From Pseudarthrobacter polychromogenes (GTDB lineage Bacteria; Actinomycetota; Actinomycetes; Actinomycetales; Micrococcaceae): 64,000 nt of DNA. Each line of letters starts with the position of its first letter. Position 1 is the first letter of the stretch. Made by a program: the position numbers and the translations under genes. Below, piece by piece: positions 17,640 to 28,500 of the stretch. The notes under the pieces were generated by a model. That model did no database searches. It saw only the letters and a list, made by a program, of their open reading frames with translations, and was not told where the DNA came from. Location: positions 1 through 64,000 of the forward strand of contig NZ_BMKU01000014.1 in NCBI RefSeq assembly GCF_014644495.1, written 5' to 3'.

Positions 17640-18566
17640 ATGACCGCCGCGGATACTGCTGACGGAGCCACGGCAAGGCTCGCCGAACGCCTGCTGGGGA
17701 TGCGGGCAAACCGCGAGGTCATCCCGCCTGATCCCAACCATTCGGTCCGGTGGCACCAGCACAGCTATCCCAGCCCGCTGGCACGGTGGAACTACCATCC
17801 CGAGTACGAGATCCACTTGATCCGCAAGGGCACGGGAAAGTTCATTGTTGGAGACCATATCGGCACGTTCGAGGCTGGCCACGTTGCCTTGGTGGGGTCC
17901 GGCCTGCCGCACGACTGGGTCAGTGACCTTGAGCCCGGTGAGGTACTCGAGAACCGGGATGCCGTGATCCAGTTCGACGGCAGGTGGGTTGAGCAGGCGG
18001 CGGCGCTGGTTCCCGAACTGGCCGAGGTGAGGCCGCTGCTGGAGCAGTCCCAGCGGGGGATTGAGTTCCTGGGAGTTTCAGCCGAGGAGGCGGCCGCGGC
18101 CATCGAGGCGATGGGCACTACCACCGGACTGGAGCGGCTCCAGCACCTGTTCTCCCTCTTCGGAATCCTGCTCCGGGCACCCCAGGACGAGCGGCGCTAC
18201 CTTGCCGAGGAATGGTTCAGGCCGCAGCTGGACGGACAAGCCGCCGCCGTCGTCGACCTCGTCCTGGAGTATGTGTTCAGCAACCACGCCGGCAGCGTCA
18301 AGATGTCCGAGGCAGCGGCACTGGTGGGCATGCCCCAACCCACTTTTTCCAAGTACTTTAAGCGCGCCACCGGCCAGAATTTCAGCGATCTTGTTCGGAA
18401 GCTCCGCCTGGCCCACGCCCGGCGACTGCTGGAACGCAGCGATAAACCAATTTCCGAAATCTGCTACGAAGTCGGCTTTACCAACCTCTCCAACTTCAAC
18501 CGACATTTCATGAACGACGCCGGGGAAACACCGCGGACCTACCGCCGGCGCGTCCAGAAATCCTAG
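17640..18566 (+). CDS. AraC family transcriptional regulator of the polyol operon
   Basis: AraC/XylS regulator of 308 aa. The N-terminal cupin-like sensing domain (WHQHSYPSPLARWNYHPEYEIH, GKFIVGDH, FEAGHVALVG) covers about residues 1-150. The C-terminal double helix-turn-helix has the family signature ISEICYEVGFTNLSNFNRHF. The start was placed at the ATG at 17640 because GGAGC lies at proper spacing; the frame is open 39 codons upstream without a ribosome-binding site. Divergent from the mannitol/sorbitol transporter operon, it should be the polyol-responsive activator, as MtlR is in pseudomonads. Confidence 0.9.
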   Translation: MTAADTADGATARLAERLLGMRANREVIPPDPNHSVRWHQHSYPSPLARWNYHPEYEIHLIRKGTGKFIVGDHIGTFEAGHVALVGSGLPHDWVSDLEPGEVLENRDAVIQFDGRWVEQAAALVPELAEVRPLLEQSQRGIEFLGVSAEEAAAAIEAMGTTTGLERLQHLFSLFGILLRAPQDERRYLAEEWFRPQLDGQAAAVVDLVLEYVFSNHAGSVKMSEAAALVGMPQPTFSKYFKRATGQNFSDLVRKLRLAHARRLLERSDKPISEICYEVGFTNLSNFNRHFMNDAGETPRTYRRRVQKS

Positions 18567-18607
18567 TCAGCGCAGGCGCCCGTGCCCGTGGCAGCATTCG
18601 CGTCCCG

Positions 18608-18802
18608 TCAGCTGAGGGTAGCCCCTGTGCGCTGTGCGTATGCCTCCAGCAGAAGGTCCTGCGCTGCGGGATTGCGGACATTGGAATGTACCCGCCCGAC
18701 GACGGCCTCCAGACCGGGAAGACCGCGCCGAACGTCCGCGGCACGCTGGTCATTGCGCGCGTGTGCGACAACCCGCCTTCGCCCGACCGGGCCCTGCGGC
18801 AG
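18608..18802 (-). pseudogene. Possible C-terminal gene remnant
   Basis: In the 343-base gap between the AraC gene and the giant operon, one minus-strand frame stays open without a good start and reads like coding sequence (GLPGLEAVVGRVHSNVRNP, then AAQDLLLEAYAQRTG) before a TGA at 18608-18610. The composition is protein-like, but I recognise no family. The rest of 18567-18909 shows nothing else. Confidence 0.25.
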
Positions 18803-18909
18803 TCACCCCTCTGCTAACCCACCGCGCTTGCGCGATTCACCAGGCCTGGTCTGGACGAGCAGGCGTGATTGGTCATGAGGACCGAGCCGATGCCGCGATC
18901 GAAGTCAGC

Positions 18910-21900
18910 TCAGGCCGGGTGCCAGCCGTCGTTCACCTCTCCTTCGATGGGGTGGGTGATGGCCGCGGTCAGGCCGACGATCCGCTCGGCGGGTATCCAC
19001 AGGCCGATCTCTGTTCCCTGAGGGCCCCTCGACCGCACGGCCATGATCTCTGCGCCCCGTGGCGGCACCGGGGACCGCCGTGTCGGGATGTCCGGGAGTT
19101 GCCAAGAGGCGCGCAAGGAACGGCGCCTGAAGGGGCCCGGCGGGATGGTGCCGGGCAGTCTTGCGACGACCGTGAGGACATGGGGCGGTTCGGTCTCTGG
19201 ATCGGCGCTGGTCAGCAGGCTCGCCACGTAGCCGCGCCCGGCGATCCGGAGCACGTCGATGATCTTCAGGGTCAGCTCGGGCCGCGGCTCGACCCAGCCG
19301 GGCACGAGCAGGGTCTGCTCCGCGACCCGGCCGAGCGGGTCTGCCACGCGCACGGTCGCCTGAACCGGCACGGACGGGTCGTCGCGGCGTCCCCAGACCA
19401 GCAGCGTCGTGCGCCCGGCCGCGCGCGGCAGCCGCTGCACGACGGGGCCGGCGGTGGCGTCCGCCGGGGTGGACTCGTCCGCCACCCGTGCGGTCGCCTC
19501 GAGCGGCTGTACAGGACCGGTGACCGTGCCCAGCGTCACCTGGACCGTATGCGACCCCGCGGGCACTACCCGGTCCGCGGCGGTGGTCGCCGTCCGGACC
19601 AGAAGCCCCTTGTTGTCTGCCCCGACCACCTCCGCGACGAGTTCGTCGAGCTGCGGCGCCGCCGGCGGCAGGACGACGGCGGTGACCACGTCCGACGCCG
19701 GCGAGACCACGCCGCGCTCGGCGGAGACGGGAACCGTGCGCTCCGGCACGGCGACGGCCCGCAGGTGCCACGGCTCCCACGAGGGCGGCAGGGCACCCGA
19801 CCAGTCCGCGGTCCAGACCCGCTGGCGGGTGATCGGGTCCAGCCGCGGATCCGCCGTCACCGGATCGAACGCGGCGCCCGCCGGAACCTGGGCCAGGGGC
19901 GGTCCCATCGTCAGGTGGTCGCGGGCCGCGAGCTCGGACCGCGTCGCGAACACCTCGAAGGCGGTGACGGGGATCGGCGAGGCTGCCTCGATGGCCACAG
20001 TGAGGCTGCCGTCGGTCTGGACGGCGGGCCGGACGAGCGGCGTGGCGGGCCGCCGCAGCCGCGGCGCTGCCACCGCCTGCAGATGGGCGTGCGCGGGCAG
20101 GCCGCCGCCCCCGGCCGGCCAGGGCGACTCGACCCCTGTGGTCGTGACGGCAGTGACGAGAAAAAGGTGGATGTCCTCACTCCCCCGGGCGAGGGTCAGA
20201 TCGGCGGCGGCCGGGACCGCCGGCACCTCAGCGGCCCGGCGGAAGCCGAGGGGGCGCTGGGCGGCGGGCGCGGCGTCGTACAGGTTCCACAGCTGCTGGA
20301 GCCGGACGCCGAGCGGGAGTGTCCGGTCCGGCGGGTTGCCGGGCGCGAGCCGCTGGCGCAGAGTGGTCTCTGCGGCCTCCCAGACGACGACCCGGTCCAC
20401 GTGCGGGCCGGCCAGGCCCGACCAGCCCACCTTCACGTGGGACACGCCCTGCGCGTCAGGGGTGCTGCCCAGCGGCACCCCCGGGGGCAGCGGCGGCGGC
20501 GTCGGCACGGCGGGGACCGGGCTGCCCGCGACCGCCATGGCAGGTTGTGCGGGCACGGGCACCCAGATGCTGGGGGCGGCGATGCCGGGTGCGGTCTGCC
20601 GGGCCCAGACCTGGACTCCCCAGCGCGAGACCGCCCCGAAGTCCAGGCCGGGCCCGGGCACCGTGAGCCGGTAGGAGCGCGCCTCGCCGCCCTGCTCCGG
20701 AGCGCCCCAGCTCGGCGCGACCGAGCCGTCCTCGCGCAGCGGCACCACGCTCCCCGCAGACGCCGTGGCCGCGTCGCCGGTGAACGTGAGGGTGCTGGCC
20801 AGCCCGAGGTTCGGCGCCGGCGGGGGCAGCGTCGGCGGCGCCCCGAACGGCGGCGGCGTCGAGCCGGTGGGCATCGGGTAGAACACCGCGCGCAGGTCGA
20901 TCGCCGCGGGTGTGCGCTGCGTCCACTCTGTGGCCAGGTCCACAGTCAGCAGCGACGGACAAACCGGGGAGCCCGCATACGTGGCCAGGAGCGTGAGATG
21001 CGTGAGCCGCGGCGGCGCCACACCCGGCGAGGAGGTGGTCAGCTCCACGTCCTCCCAGCGCGACCAGACGCCGAAGATGTCGCACTGCGCCACCGCGTAC
21101 CCCCGGTCGACCGACCCGTCGACGGGCAGCTCCTGGTCGCCCTGAACGACCTTTGGCCTGTCCGCGCCGGCCAGGGTGGTGTCGTCGGCGTCGGGGCGGG
21201 GGATGGCCCGCGGCTGCGACCCGCCGAGCAGCCGCCCCGGCATCAGGTCCTCGGCAGATCCCCCGCCGTGGCGCCAGCCGGCGAAGGCGTGCGCGACCGG
21301 CCCGGACATCGTCGCCAGGCGCGGGCCCGGCCGCCAGCTGACCTCGATCGCCTCGCGGAACGGCCCGTCGGGGAGCGCGGGCGGCAGCAACGCCGCCCGG
21401 GCGGCCCGCAGGTCCACGACCGGCGGCACCACCGCGTGCCGCCGCACCGGCGGGATGTACGCGGCCGCCTCGACGCCGTCGCCGAGGACCGAGCGCCGGT
21501 AGTGCCCGGTGACGAGGTACTCGAGCTCGCCCTGCCGGTCGGGCATAAGCTGGGCCAGGTCGGCGGCCCGGTAGGCGGTGCCGAAGCCCGTCGCGAGGTT
21601 CGCCGCCGGGTCGGTGCCCGCGGCCAGCAGCAGGAGGGCTAGCGGCTTGAGCCGGGCGGTCGCGGGCTGGTCGGCGGCGGTGCCGTCAGCGCGGGAGGGA
21701 GGGTCGACAGCGCGCCGGTCCTCGAGCGCGTGCTGGTCCGTCTCGGCGGTCCCGGACGCGTAGAGCGGGCGCAGCTCGGGCAGGAGGAACGTGCGGGTCT
21801 CCTCCACCAGCCCGTCGGGGTCCGCGGACATCCACGGCGGGGCGGCCCTGCCGGTCTCAGTCACGGGGTACCAGCCGAGCGGCACCCCGGCCCGGTCGAT

Positions 21901-22560
21901 GCGCTGGGCGGCGGCCTTCGGCGGGGCGGCCGGCGCGACGACGAGGCCCTGCTCGTCGGGAACGTACTCGCCGAGCTCGTGGCCGTCGACCGGCAGGCCG
22001 ACGCGCTCGAGCGGCTGCCAGTCGTCGGCGTCGACCACCTCCTGCACGGTCTGGATCAGCACCGCGAGCGCGTGCGCATTGACCAGGACGGCGTGGGTGG
22101 CCGCACCCGCGCTGGCCGTAAGCGTCACGGTGGGGCTGCCGGCAGGTGCCACGGCGGCGGTGCCGACGGCGCCGGCGGGGTCCAGCCCGGTCCGCAGCAG
22201 GAACAACGCGACCGGCCGGGCCGGGTCCTGCACCTGGCACCGGACCTGCACGTGCGCGGCCTCCTCACCGCCCCACCAGACCAGCTCCCCCTCGTCGACG
22301 GGGACGCCGATTAGCCCGGCGTTCCGCAGCCGGCGGTCCCGCACCGGCCGGCCCCACACCATGAACGCATCGCGCGGCACGCCCAGGTCTGCGGAGCAAC
22401 CCCAGGCCAGCCGGGTGTCCGGGCCGCGCTCCTTGAGCCGTTCGAGCAGCGCGTCGTCGATCCCCTCACCGTGCCCGGCCCGCAGCATGCGGCGGGCGAT
22501 GTCCAGCCAGTCGAGCCGTGCGCCCACGGCCCGGAACTTCCTCACGTCGTGCGTGCGCAT
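18910..22560 (-). CDS. Giant hypothetical protein, beta-rich (1216 aa)
   Basis: Unrecognised protein of 1216 aa, with no signal peptide or transmembrane helix. The N-terminal 60 residues are helical (KFRAVGARLDWLDIARRML). The rest is Pro/Ala/Val-rich with many short beta-strand blocks that look like repeated Ig/Fn3-type modules, for example SHVKVGWSGLAGPHVDRVVVW and PIPVTAFEVFATRSELA. A Pro-rich linker with several PPP runs lies near the middle. The start was set at the ATG at 22560 because it overlaps the upstream gene's stop (TGATG); the frame is open much farther upstream only as an antisense shadow of that gene. It is the third gene of a coupled operon with the OmpA/DUF6603-like giant and a 50-aa protein. 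Codon use is strongly GC-rich. The role is unknown; a structural partner of the upstream giant is the natural inference. Confidence 0.8.
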   Translation of the reverse strand: MRTHDVRKFRAVGARLDWLDIARRMLRAGHGEGIDDALLERLKERGPDTRLAWGCSADLGVPRDAFMVWGRPVRDRRLRNAGLIGVPVDEGELVWWGGEEAAHVQVRCQVQDPARPVALFLLRTGLDPAGAVGTAAVAPAGSPTVTLTASAGAATHAVLVNAHALAVLIQTVQEVVDADDWQPLERVGLPVDGHELGEYVPDEQGLVVAPAAPPKAAAQRIDRAGVPLGWYPVTETGRAAPPWMSADPDGLVEETRTFLLPELRPLYASGTAETDQHALEDRRAVDPPSRADGTAADQPATARLKPLALLLLAAGTDPAANLATGFGTAYRAADLAQLMPDRQGELEYLVTGHYRRSVLGDGVEAAAYIPPVRRHAVVPPVVDLRAARAALLPPALPDGPFREAIEVSWRPGPRLATMSGPVAHAFAGWRHGGGSAEDLMPGRLLGGSQPRAIPRPDADDTTLAGADRPKVVQGDQELPVDGSVDRGYAVAQCDIFGVWSRWEDVELTTSSPGVAPPRLTHLTLLATYAGSPVCPSLLTVDLATEWTQRTPAAIDLRAVFYPMPTGSTPPPFGAPPTLPPPAPNLGLASTLTFTGDAATASAGSVVPLREDGSVAPSWGAPEQGGEARSYRLTVPGPGLDFGAVSRWGVQVWARQTAPGIAAPSIWVPVPAQPAMAVAGSPVPAVPTPPPLPPGVPLGSTPDAQGVSHVKVGWSGLAGPHVDRVVVWEAAETTLRQRLAPGNPPDRTLPLGVRLQQLWNLYDAAPAAQRPLGFRRAAEVPAVPAAADLTLARGSEDIHLFLVTAVTTTGVESPWPAGGGGLPAHAHLQAVAAPRLRRPATPLVRPAVQTDGSLTVAIEAASPIPVTAFEVFATRSELAARDHLTMGPPLAQVPAGAAFDPVTADPRLDPITRQRVWTADWSGALPPSWEPWHLRAVAVPERTVPVSAERGVVSPASDVVTAVVLPPAAPQLDELVAEVVGADNKGLLVRTATTAADRVVPAGSHTVQVTLGTVTGPVQPLEATARVADESTPADATAGPVVQRLPRAAGRTTLLVWGRRDDPSVPVQATVRVADPLGRVAEQTLLVPGWVEPRPELTLKIIDVLRIAGRGYVASLLTSADPETEPPHVLTVVARLPGTIPPGPFRRRSLRASWQLPDIPTRRSPVPPRGAEIMAVRSRGPQGTEIGLWIPAERIVGLTAAITHPIEGEVNDGWHPA

Positions 22561-25500
22561 CAGAACTCCACTTCCCACGGTGCCCCTGTCAGGGTCACGT
22601 CGACGATCGTGACGGCCCGGCCCGGGTCGGCCGCGAGCAGGTCGGGGGCCTGCACCAGTTCGAGGGTCAGGCGCCGGCCGCGCTGCCCCGCGGCCAGCAG
22701 CACCATCGCCCGGGTGCCGCCCGGCCCGCGGACCACCCGCCCGACGCTTGCGGCGGCCGCCGGGTCCGGGGGCGCCGCTGCGGGCCGCACGTCCAGCCAG
22801 GTCGCCGGGCGGGCGGCCCACCACGCATGCGAGGGGTCGACGGCGTCGGGCGGCGAGCTCAGCTGGACCGGCATGACGCGCTCCCGCACGAGCTGCTCGG
22901 AGCACCCGACGACGACGGCGAGCGGCTGCGGCACGGCATCGGCCGACCACCAGACCTGCACCGCCGGCGCGGACGGCGTCTGCGGGACGGGCAGCCCGGC
23001 CAGCTGCACGGCGTCGTCCCACTCCCGCCCGGTCGGCCTGTCCGGCAGGCCGGCCAGGGGGGCGGCGTCGCGGACCACGCGGTGATCGATCGGCGCCGGC
23101 GCGATCCACGAGGCCAGATGGTCGGGGTCGTCGAAGCGGGAGGTCGTGAAGTTCGCCCGGTGCACCCGCTTCCGCGGCCCGGCGCCGCCGGTCGGCACCG
23201 CGTGGATGTCGAGGAGGTAGTCGGTCAGCGGCTCGAGCTCGTATGCCAGGACGATCTCCTCCACCTCCCGGGTGACGTGCTCGGCCCCGATGCACTCGAG
23301 GGCGTCCACGAGCTCGCCGACGGCGCGGTCCCACGGCGTGAGCACGACGGCGTTGGCCTTGGGCTGCAGCACCGACCCGGCAGCGAGCACCGCTTCGACC
23401 GGCAGCACGAGCGGCTGACCGGGGGCTCCCCCGCCGGGCGGGGCGGGGTGGTGGCCGGAGGCGGCGAGCACGGTCACCTCGAGCCGGTGGTCGTAGGCAT
23501 CGAACAGCCGGAGCACGTTCTGGGTGGCGAGAGTGACCCGCAGCGGCTCCCGGCAGAACACGCCGGCATCGCCCATGCCCGGGTTGGTGTCGAGCAGCCA
23601 CGGCCCCAGGTCGATGGGGACCTCGGACGCCGGGGCGGTCGCGAACCGGAAGGTCTGCGTGTGCTCGTCGGCGAAGGACGGCGTCCGCGTCGGCACTGAG
23701 TCCCCGGTCTCGACGTCGTATGTCCAGCTCACGGTGACGTCGTAGGTCTGCCCCGGTTCGAGCAGGGCGTGGTCGGAGGGGTCCTGGGCCAGGCCGGTCT
23801 CGAGCGCCTCCCGGTCGCGGGAGACGATCGTCTCGTCGTACTCGTGCCGGCGCACCTCGGCCCGGGTGAGGCCGGCGGCGGCGACCACCCAGTAGCGCTG
23901 GGCGCGGATCAGCTGGCCGAGTTCCCCGCCCCAGCCGACGACGACGGCGGCCGCACCCTTCGGCAGTTCCTCCCAGCGGATCAGGGCGGGCATCGGCCGG
24001 TCGCGGTCGGCCGCCGAAGCCTTCGCCGCCATCCGCCCGGCCAGCTCGACCGGTTCGGCCCAGGGCCCGTCGGGGGCGAGCCAGCGGTCCGGCAGGGGGT
24101 TGGCGGGGCCAACCATCGCCGGCCAGTCCACCTCGCGGCGGTCGAGGGTCTCCCCCGTCCCCGATCGGACCTCGATGAGCAGGGTCCGGTGCTTTTCGCG
24201 CGGCACGAGCAGCAGCAGGTCGAACGCCGCGAGGTCCTCTCCGAGGGAGAGCGCGACCGCATCGGCGAGCGGGTCGGGTTTCCACCCGGCCTCCTGCCGT
24301 GCCCGTTCGACCAGCTCCCGGTCGGCCCTGCTGCCGAAAGTCGCCTCGCCGTCGGTGCGCAAGGGCGAGGCGAGGATGTGTCCCTCGCAGCCCTTGAGCC
24401 GGCCGGCCTCGGGGTCGGGGCTGCGCTCGAGCCAGTGCCCAGTGACGTCATTGACGGTGGTACCGGCGGCCAGCAACTCGGCCAGCTCGGCGTAGGTGGC
24501 GGCCCCCGCCCCAGCCCAGGTGGTCGGGTCAAGGGGGCCGTTCTCCTCGGCCCAGCGGGCGAACGGATCCTCGGGCGGGGTGCGGTCGGTGGGGCAGGCG
24601 ACGGCATCGCCGGCCACCTCGGCAGGTGTTCCGCCGGCCAGCAGGTCGGCCGCTACGTCGCCCGTGCGCCACGGTTCGGTGACCCGCAGCTGGCGCCCCG
24701 CCGGGGAGGTCCGCAGGAGCCCGTCGGGATCCGGCCAGAGCACCGGGTCGAGCCGCCAGCCGGTGGCGCTTGGCCCGAGCGGTTCGCCCAGGAAGGTCCA
24801 CAGCTGCGGCTGCGGCGGCGCGGCCGGGCGGCAGACGGTCCCCCAGCGGTGCTCGACCTGCTCCCGCAGCACCTCGCCGTACGTGACGGTGCTCGTGAAC
24901 GGCGTCGGCAGCCAGTGCAGCAATGCCAGCGCCGGCGGCTCGGCGGTTGACGAACCGGGCGCCGACGCGCTCCACCATACCGACGGCGTCGTGCCCGCGG
25001 TGAGGGTGCCGCTGAGGGTGACGCCCGTAACCTTGTAGGCCCACCAGCGTTCCCCGATCCGGCGCCAGGCGCCGGCGCCCGCCGCGCCGGTCGAGCCGAG
25101 CGGTGCCTGGCCCAGCACGCTCAGCCCCTCGGCGTCGGGCGCGACCTGGAAGCGGAGCACGGGGACGGCGTCGAGCGGCACGGTCGGCACCTCGCCGTGG
25201 ACGACTGGGGCCTCCCCCTCGTGCTTTTCCACCTCCGCAGCGTGGCCGACGGTCGAGTCGGCGGGCCGGCCGGCGGTGCCCTCGAGCAGCGCCGGCGTCC
25301 GTCCGGCGAGGGACAGGCCGGCGACCAGGTCGCGCACCGGCGGGTCAGGGTCCGGCTCGTGGCCGATGGTGAGCTCGACGCAGCCCTTGACGCTGAAGAA
25401 GAAGAAGTCGACCCGGCCGCAGACCTCGCCGTGCACGTACGGGTCGTCACGGGGAACGCCGTCCTGGATCCTGGTGCCGACCATGAGTGTCAGCTCGGCG

Positions 25501-28500
25501 CTCACGCCGATCGAGACGATGAACAGCCGCAGCTCGCCCCGGACATAGACCTTGCCGGCCAGGAAGAACGGGTCGAAGCCGAGCACGGCGTCGAACCCCG
25601 CCGCCGCTTCAACGTACAGCCGGGCGGCCTTGGACCCCATCAGCACGGCCTGGATGTGGAAGCCGGTGGCCACGGACAGGCCGGTCGTGGCCGGCAGGGG
25701 CGGAATGGCGATGCCGTCGCCGTGCACCATGAGGTAGCCGGTGCCGGTGAACACGTCGAGCACCTTCACGGTCACCCGGTCGTCGTAGGAGCCGAGGTCG
25801 ACGAGCCACTTCTCCGGGTTCCGTGCGTCGAAGAACGCGGTGACCGGGACGTGGATGCGCAGGATCCGCTCGATCGCGTAGTCCGCGACGACGCCGACGG
25901 TGATCGTGCCGGCGCCGAAGTCGATGTCCAGCACCGCGAGGAAGGTGGCCTCCTGGGTGGAGCCCAGGGCGGGCGGGAGGCTCAGGACGTCCGCCTTCAT
26001 CACAAGCAGCAGCCGGGGCCCGGGCATTTCGATGAGGATGATGCCCTTGAGGTGCAGGATGAACCCGCCCTCGGTGGTCCCGAGCAGCAGCCCGGCCGCG
26101 ACGGCGAAGGAGCCGGCCGTGTGTGTCCAGCCGTCCGGGTGCATCACGCTCTTCCGGGGCGGGGCGAGCTGCGCCATGAGCCAGTCCAGCGCCGGGACCC
26201 GCGCCGCCGGGTTCTCGAGCCGGGCGTAGTTGACGCCGACCCCGCCGAGCAGCCCGTACAGGGCCAGGCCGGAGTTGCCCAGAGGCAGGGGCGCGGGGAA
26301 CTCGACCTCTACGCCGATCAAAAGGCCGGTGACGCCGGCCTTGGTCTCGATCGCGAGGGTCGCGGCGGCGCGGATGCTCAGGGGCACGATGGTCAGGTCG
26401 AACGCCGCCTTGAACCCGGCGCCGGTGAGTTCGATCGAGCCCGCGCCGTGGACTGTGCCGGGGATGTCGAGCGTAGCGCCGAGCTTGGTCAGCTGCGGGA
26501 GCTCGACGGCGTCGAGCCTCGCCCGGACGCGGACCGTGTCGACGGTCACGGGGCCCAGCGGCACGTCGATGCCTGCCTCGACCTCGAGGTAGGTCGGGTT
26601 GTCGCGGCTGACGCGGACGCCGAACACGCGCAGGATCTCGTCCAGCGGCGGCGTGGCGACCAGGGAGCCGGGCTGGATATCGAGCTCGTAGCCCCGGGAG
26701 GGGTCGAACACCGGGATCGGCACGTATTCGACCTCGGCGCCGGTGCCCCACTCCGACCGGACGCCGACCGCCTTGTAGCGGGTCCGGATCGGCCGGTCCT
26801 CCGGCACTCGGATCACGGCCAGGTCGAACCAGAACTGCACCTCCACGTCCAGCAGGACGCTGACCTGCGTGCCGCGGTCGGTGGCGGTCGAGCCGTCCGG
26901 CGCGATGATGCCGTCGCTCACCATGACCTCGGCGCCGCGCAGTGTCAGGATGCGGGTCCGCACGAGGCTGCTGGCGCCGAGGGCGACCGAGCCGAGCTGG
27001 ACGAGGGTCCCGGCCGCCGGGGAGAGGTCGGCGGCGCCGGCGGCGAGGGGGCCCATCACGGTGAGCGCTCCAAGCACGTTGAGGCTGCCGGCGTCGATGC
27101 CGGCGTCCGTGTGGCGGCCCTCCCAGAGCCCGTCGAGGTCCGCCTCGAGGGCGCGGAACTCCCCGAACACCTGCCAGGATTCCCGGTCGGTGGCCAGCCG
27201 GAGCCGGACCCGGAACGCGCACAGGCCGTCGCCCGGGTTGGGACCGCGCCCGCCCAGCGGCGGCTGGCCGCCCTCGTCGAGCGAGGCCTCGATGGCCGTC
27301 TGGACGTCGAACTCGCCCCAGACCTCGAGCCGGACGAACGTCGTCCGGATCAGCTCGACCTCCACGCCGAGGCGGCGGAAGCAGTCCGGCCGGCCGGACG
27401 CCGGGGGCTGGGGGTCACGCTGCCCGGGCGGTTGGCTGGCCGGGGGGCGGGACAGCTCGGCGCGGACGGCCTCCGGAGCGGGGGCCGCGGCGGCCCGGGC
27501 CCGGGCGAGCCACCACTCCCCCGACGTCTCGGCCGGCGCCGGCGTGGGCGGGTCAAGTGGGGTGTGGTCGCGGGCGTCGGCGTGGCCGTGCGGGGTGCCG
27601 GCGGTTGCGGCGTAGCCCAGATCGCGCAGGATGTCGACCGCCGCGTCGAGGCGGCGCCGGCTGAGGTCCAGGTTGTTGGTCCGCTTCGTGGGGGTGTCGT
27701 TGCCCTCGTAGGAGGCGTAGCCCTCCACGACGAGCGGGGTGGCGCCGATGTCTGCCTGCCGTGACCGCGCCAGGTCGGTGAAGGCGTCCCCGGCGGGGGC
27801 AGCGGTCCGCCCGGACGCGGGTGCCGAGCCGGTGTTGGCCGGGTTGCGCCACCAGGCGTCGGTGGTCTCGCTCGGGAAGGGGTGGTTGAACCGGAAGTAG
27901 CAGTCCAGCGTGGTCGGGCGGGCGTCCGCGGGCTGGGTGGGAGTGCCGGCGACCGCCGCGGTGCTGCCGGCCGCCACGGTCACCGTGGCCCTTGTCCCGG
28001 TCGAGGCGCCGCCGGGCCTCACCCAGTCGGCAGCAACCTCGGGGTCGAGCCGCACGGTCACGTCGATGGCGGTCTGGGAGACGACGACCATCCGCCCGCG
28101 CTCGGGCGTCAGCAGCCGCAGGGCGGCCGGGTTCGCCAGCGCCGGAGCGGCCCCCTCACCGGAGGCAGGCCGCAGCGCACGGAAGGAGACCGGGCCGTGG
28201 GAGTGCCCGCCGGCGTCGGTGACCGTGACCCGCAGCTCGACAGTGCCAGCCGCGGGCACCGTCACGGGCAGTCGGTCCCCCGCGACCGTCGGCCCGCCGA
28301 CGACCTCGATCCTGATGGTGTGCGGGGCCAGCCCGCCCGAGGCGTCGACGAGAAACACGCTCTGGTCCGGTGCCTCGACCGCCGCGCCGGCGACCGCCGC
28401 GATGTGCCGCCCGGCCGGGCTGATGAACCGGGCCAGCACCGCCGGGGAGCCGCCGCGGTTGACAACCTCGGCACTGAAGGCGCCCGTCACGCCGTCGTGC

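Noticed and set aside
18634..21642. A 1002-residue open frame on the plus strand opposite the 1216-aa gene
   Set aside because: It is an Arg/Gly/Pro-rich antisense shadow produced by very high GC; no domain, no ribosome-binding site, and the minus-strand gene has the codon-position pattern and coupled start.
22561..24285. N-terminal extension of the 1216-aa gene
   Set aside because: The frame stays open but lies wholly inside the 2239-aa gene in another frame, and its translation is a low-complexity Arg/Ala/Gly shadow; the ATG at 22560 overlaps the upstream stop as expected for a coupled start.
25197..27764. An 855-residue plus-strand frame opposite the giant protein
   Set aside because: His/Asp/Arg-rich antisense shadow without any family sequence.
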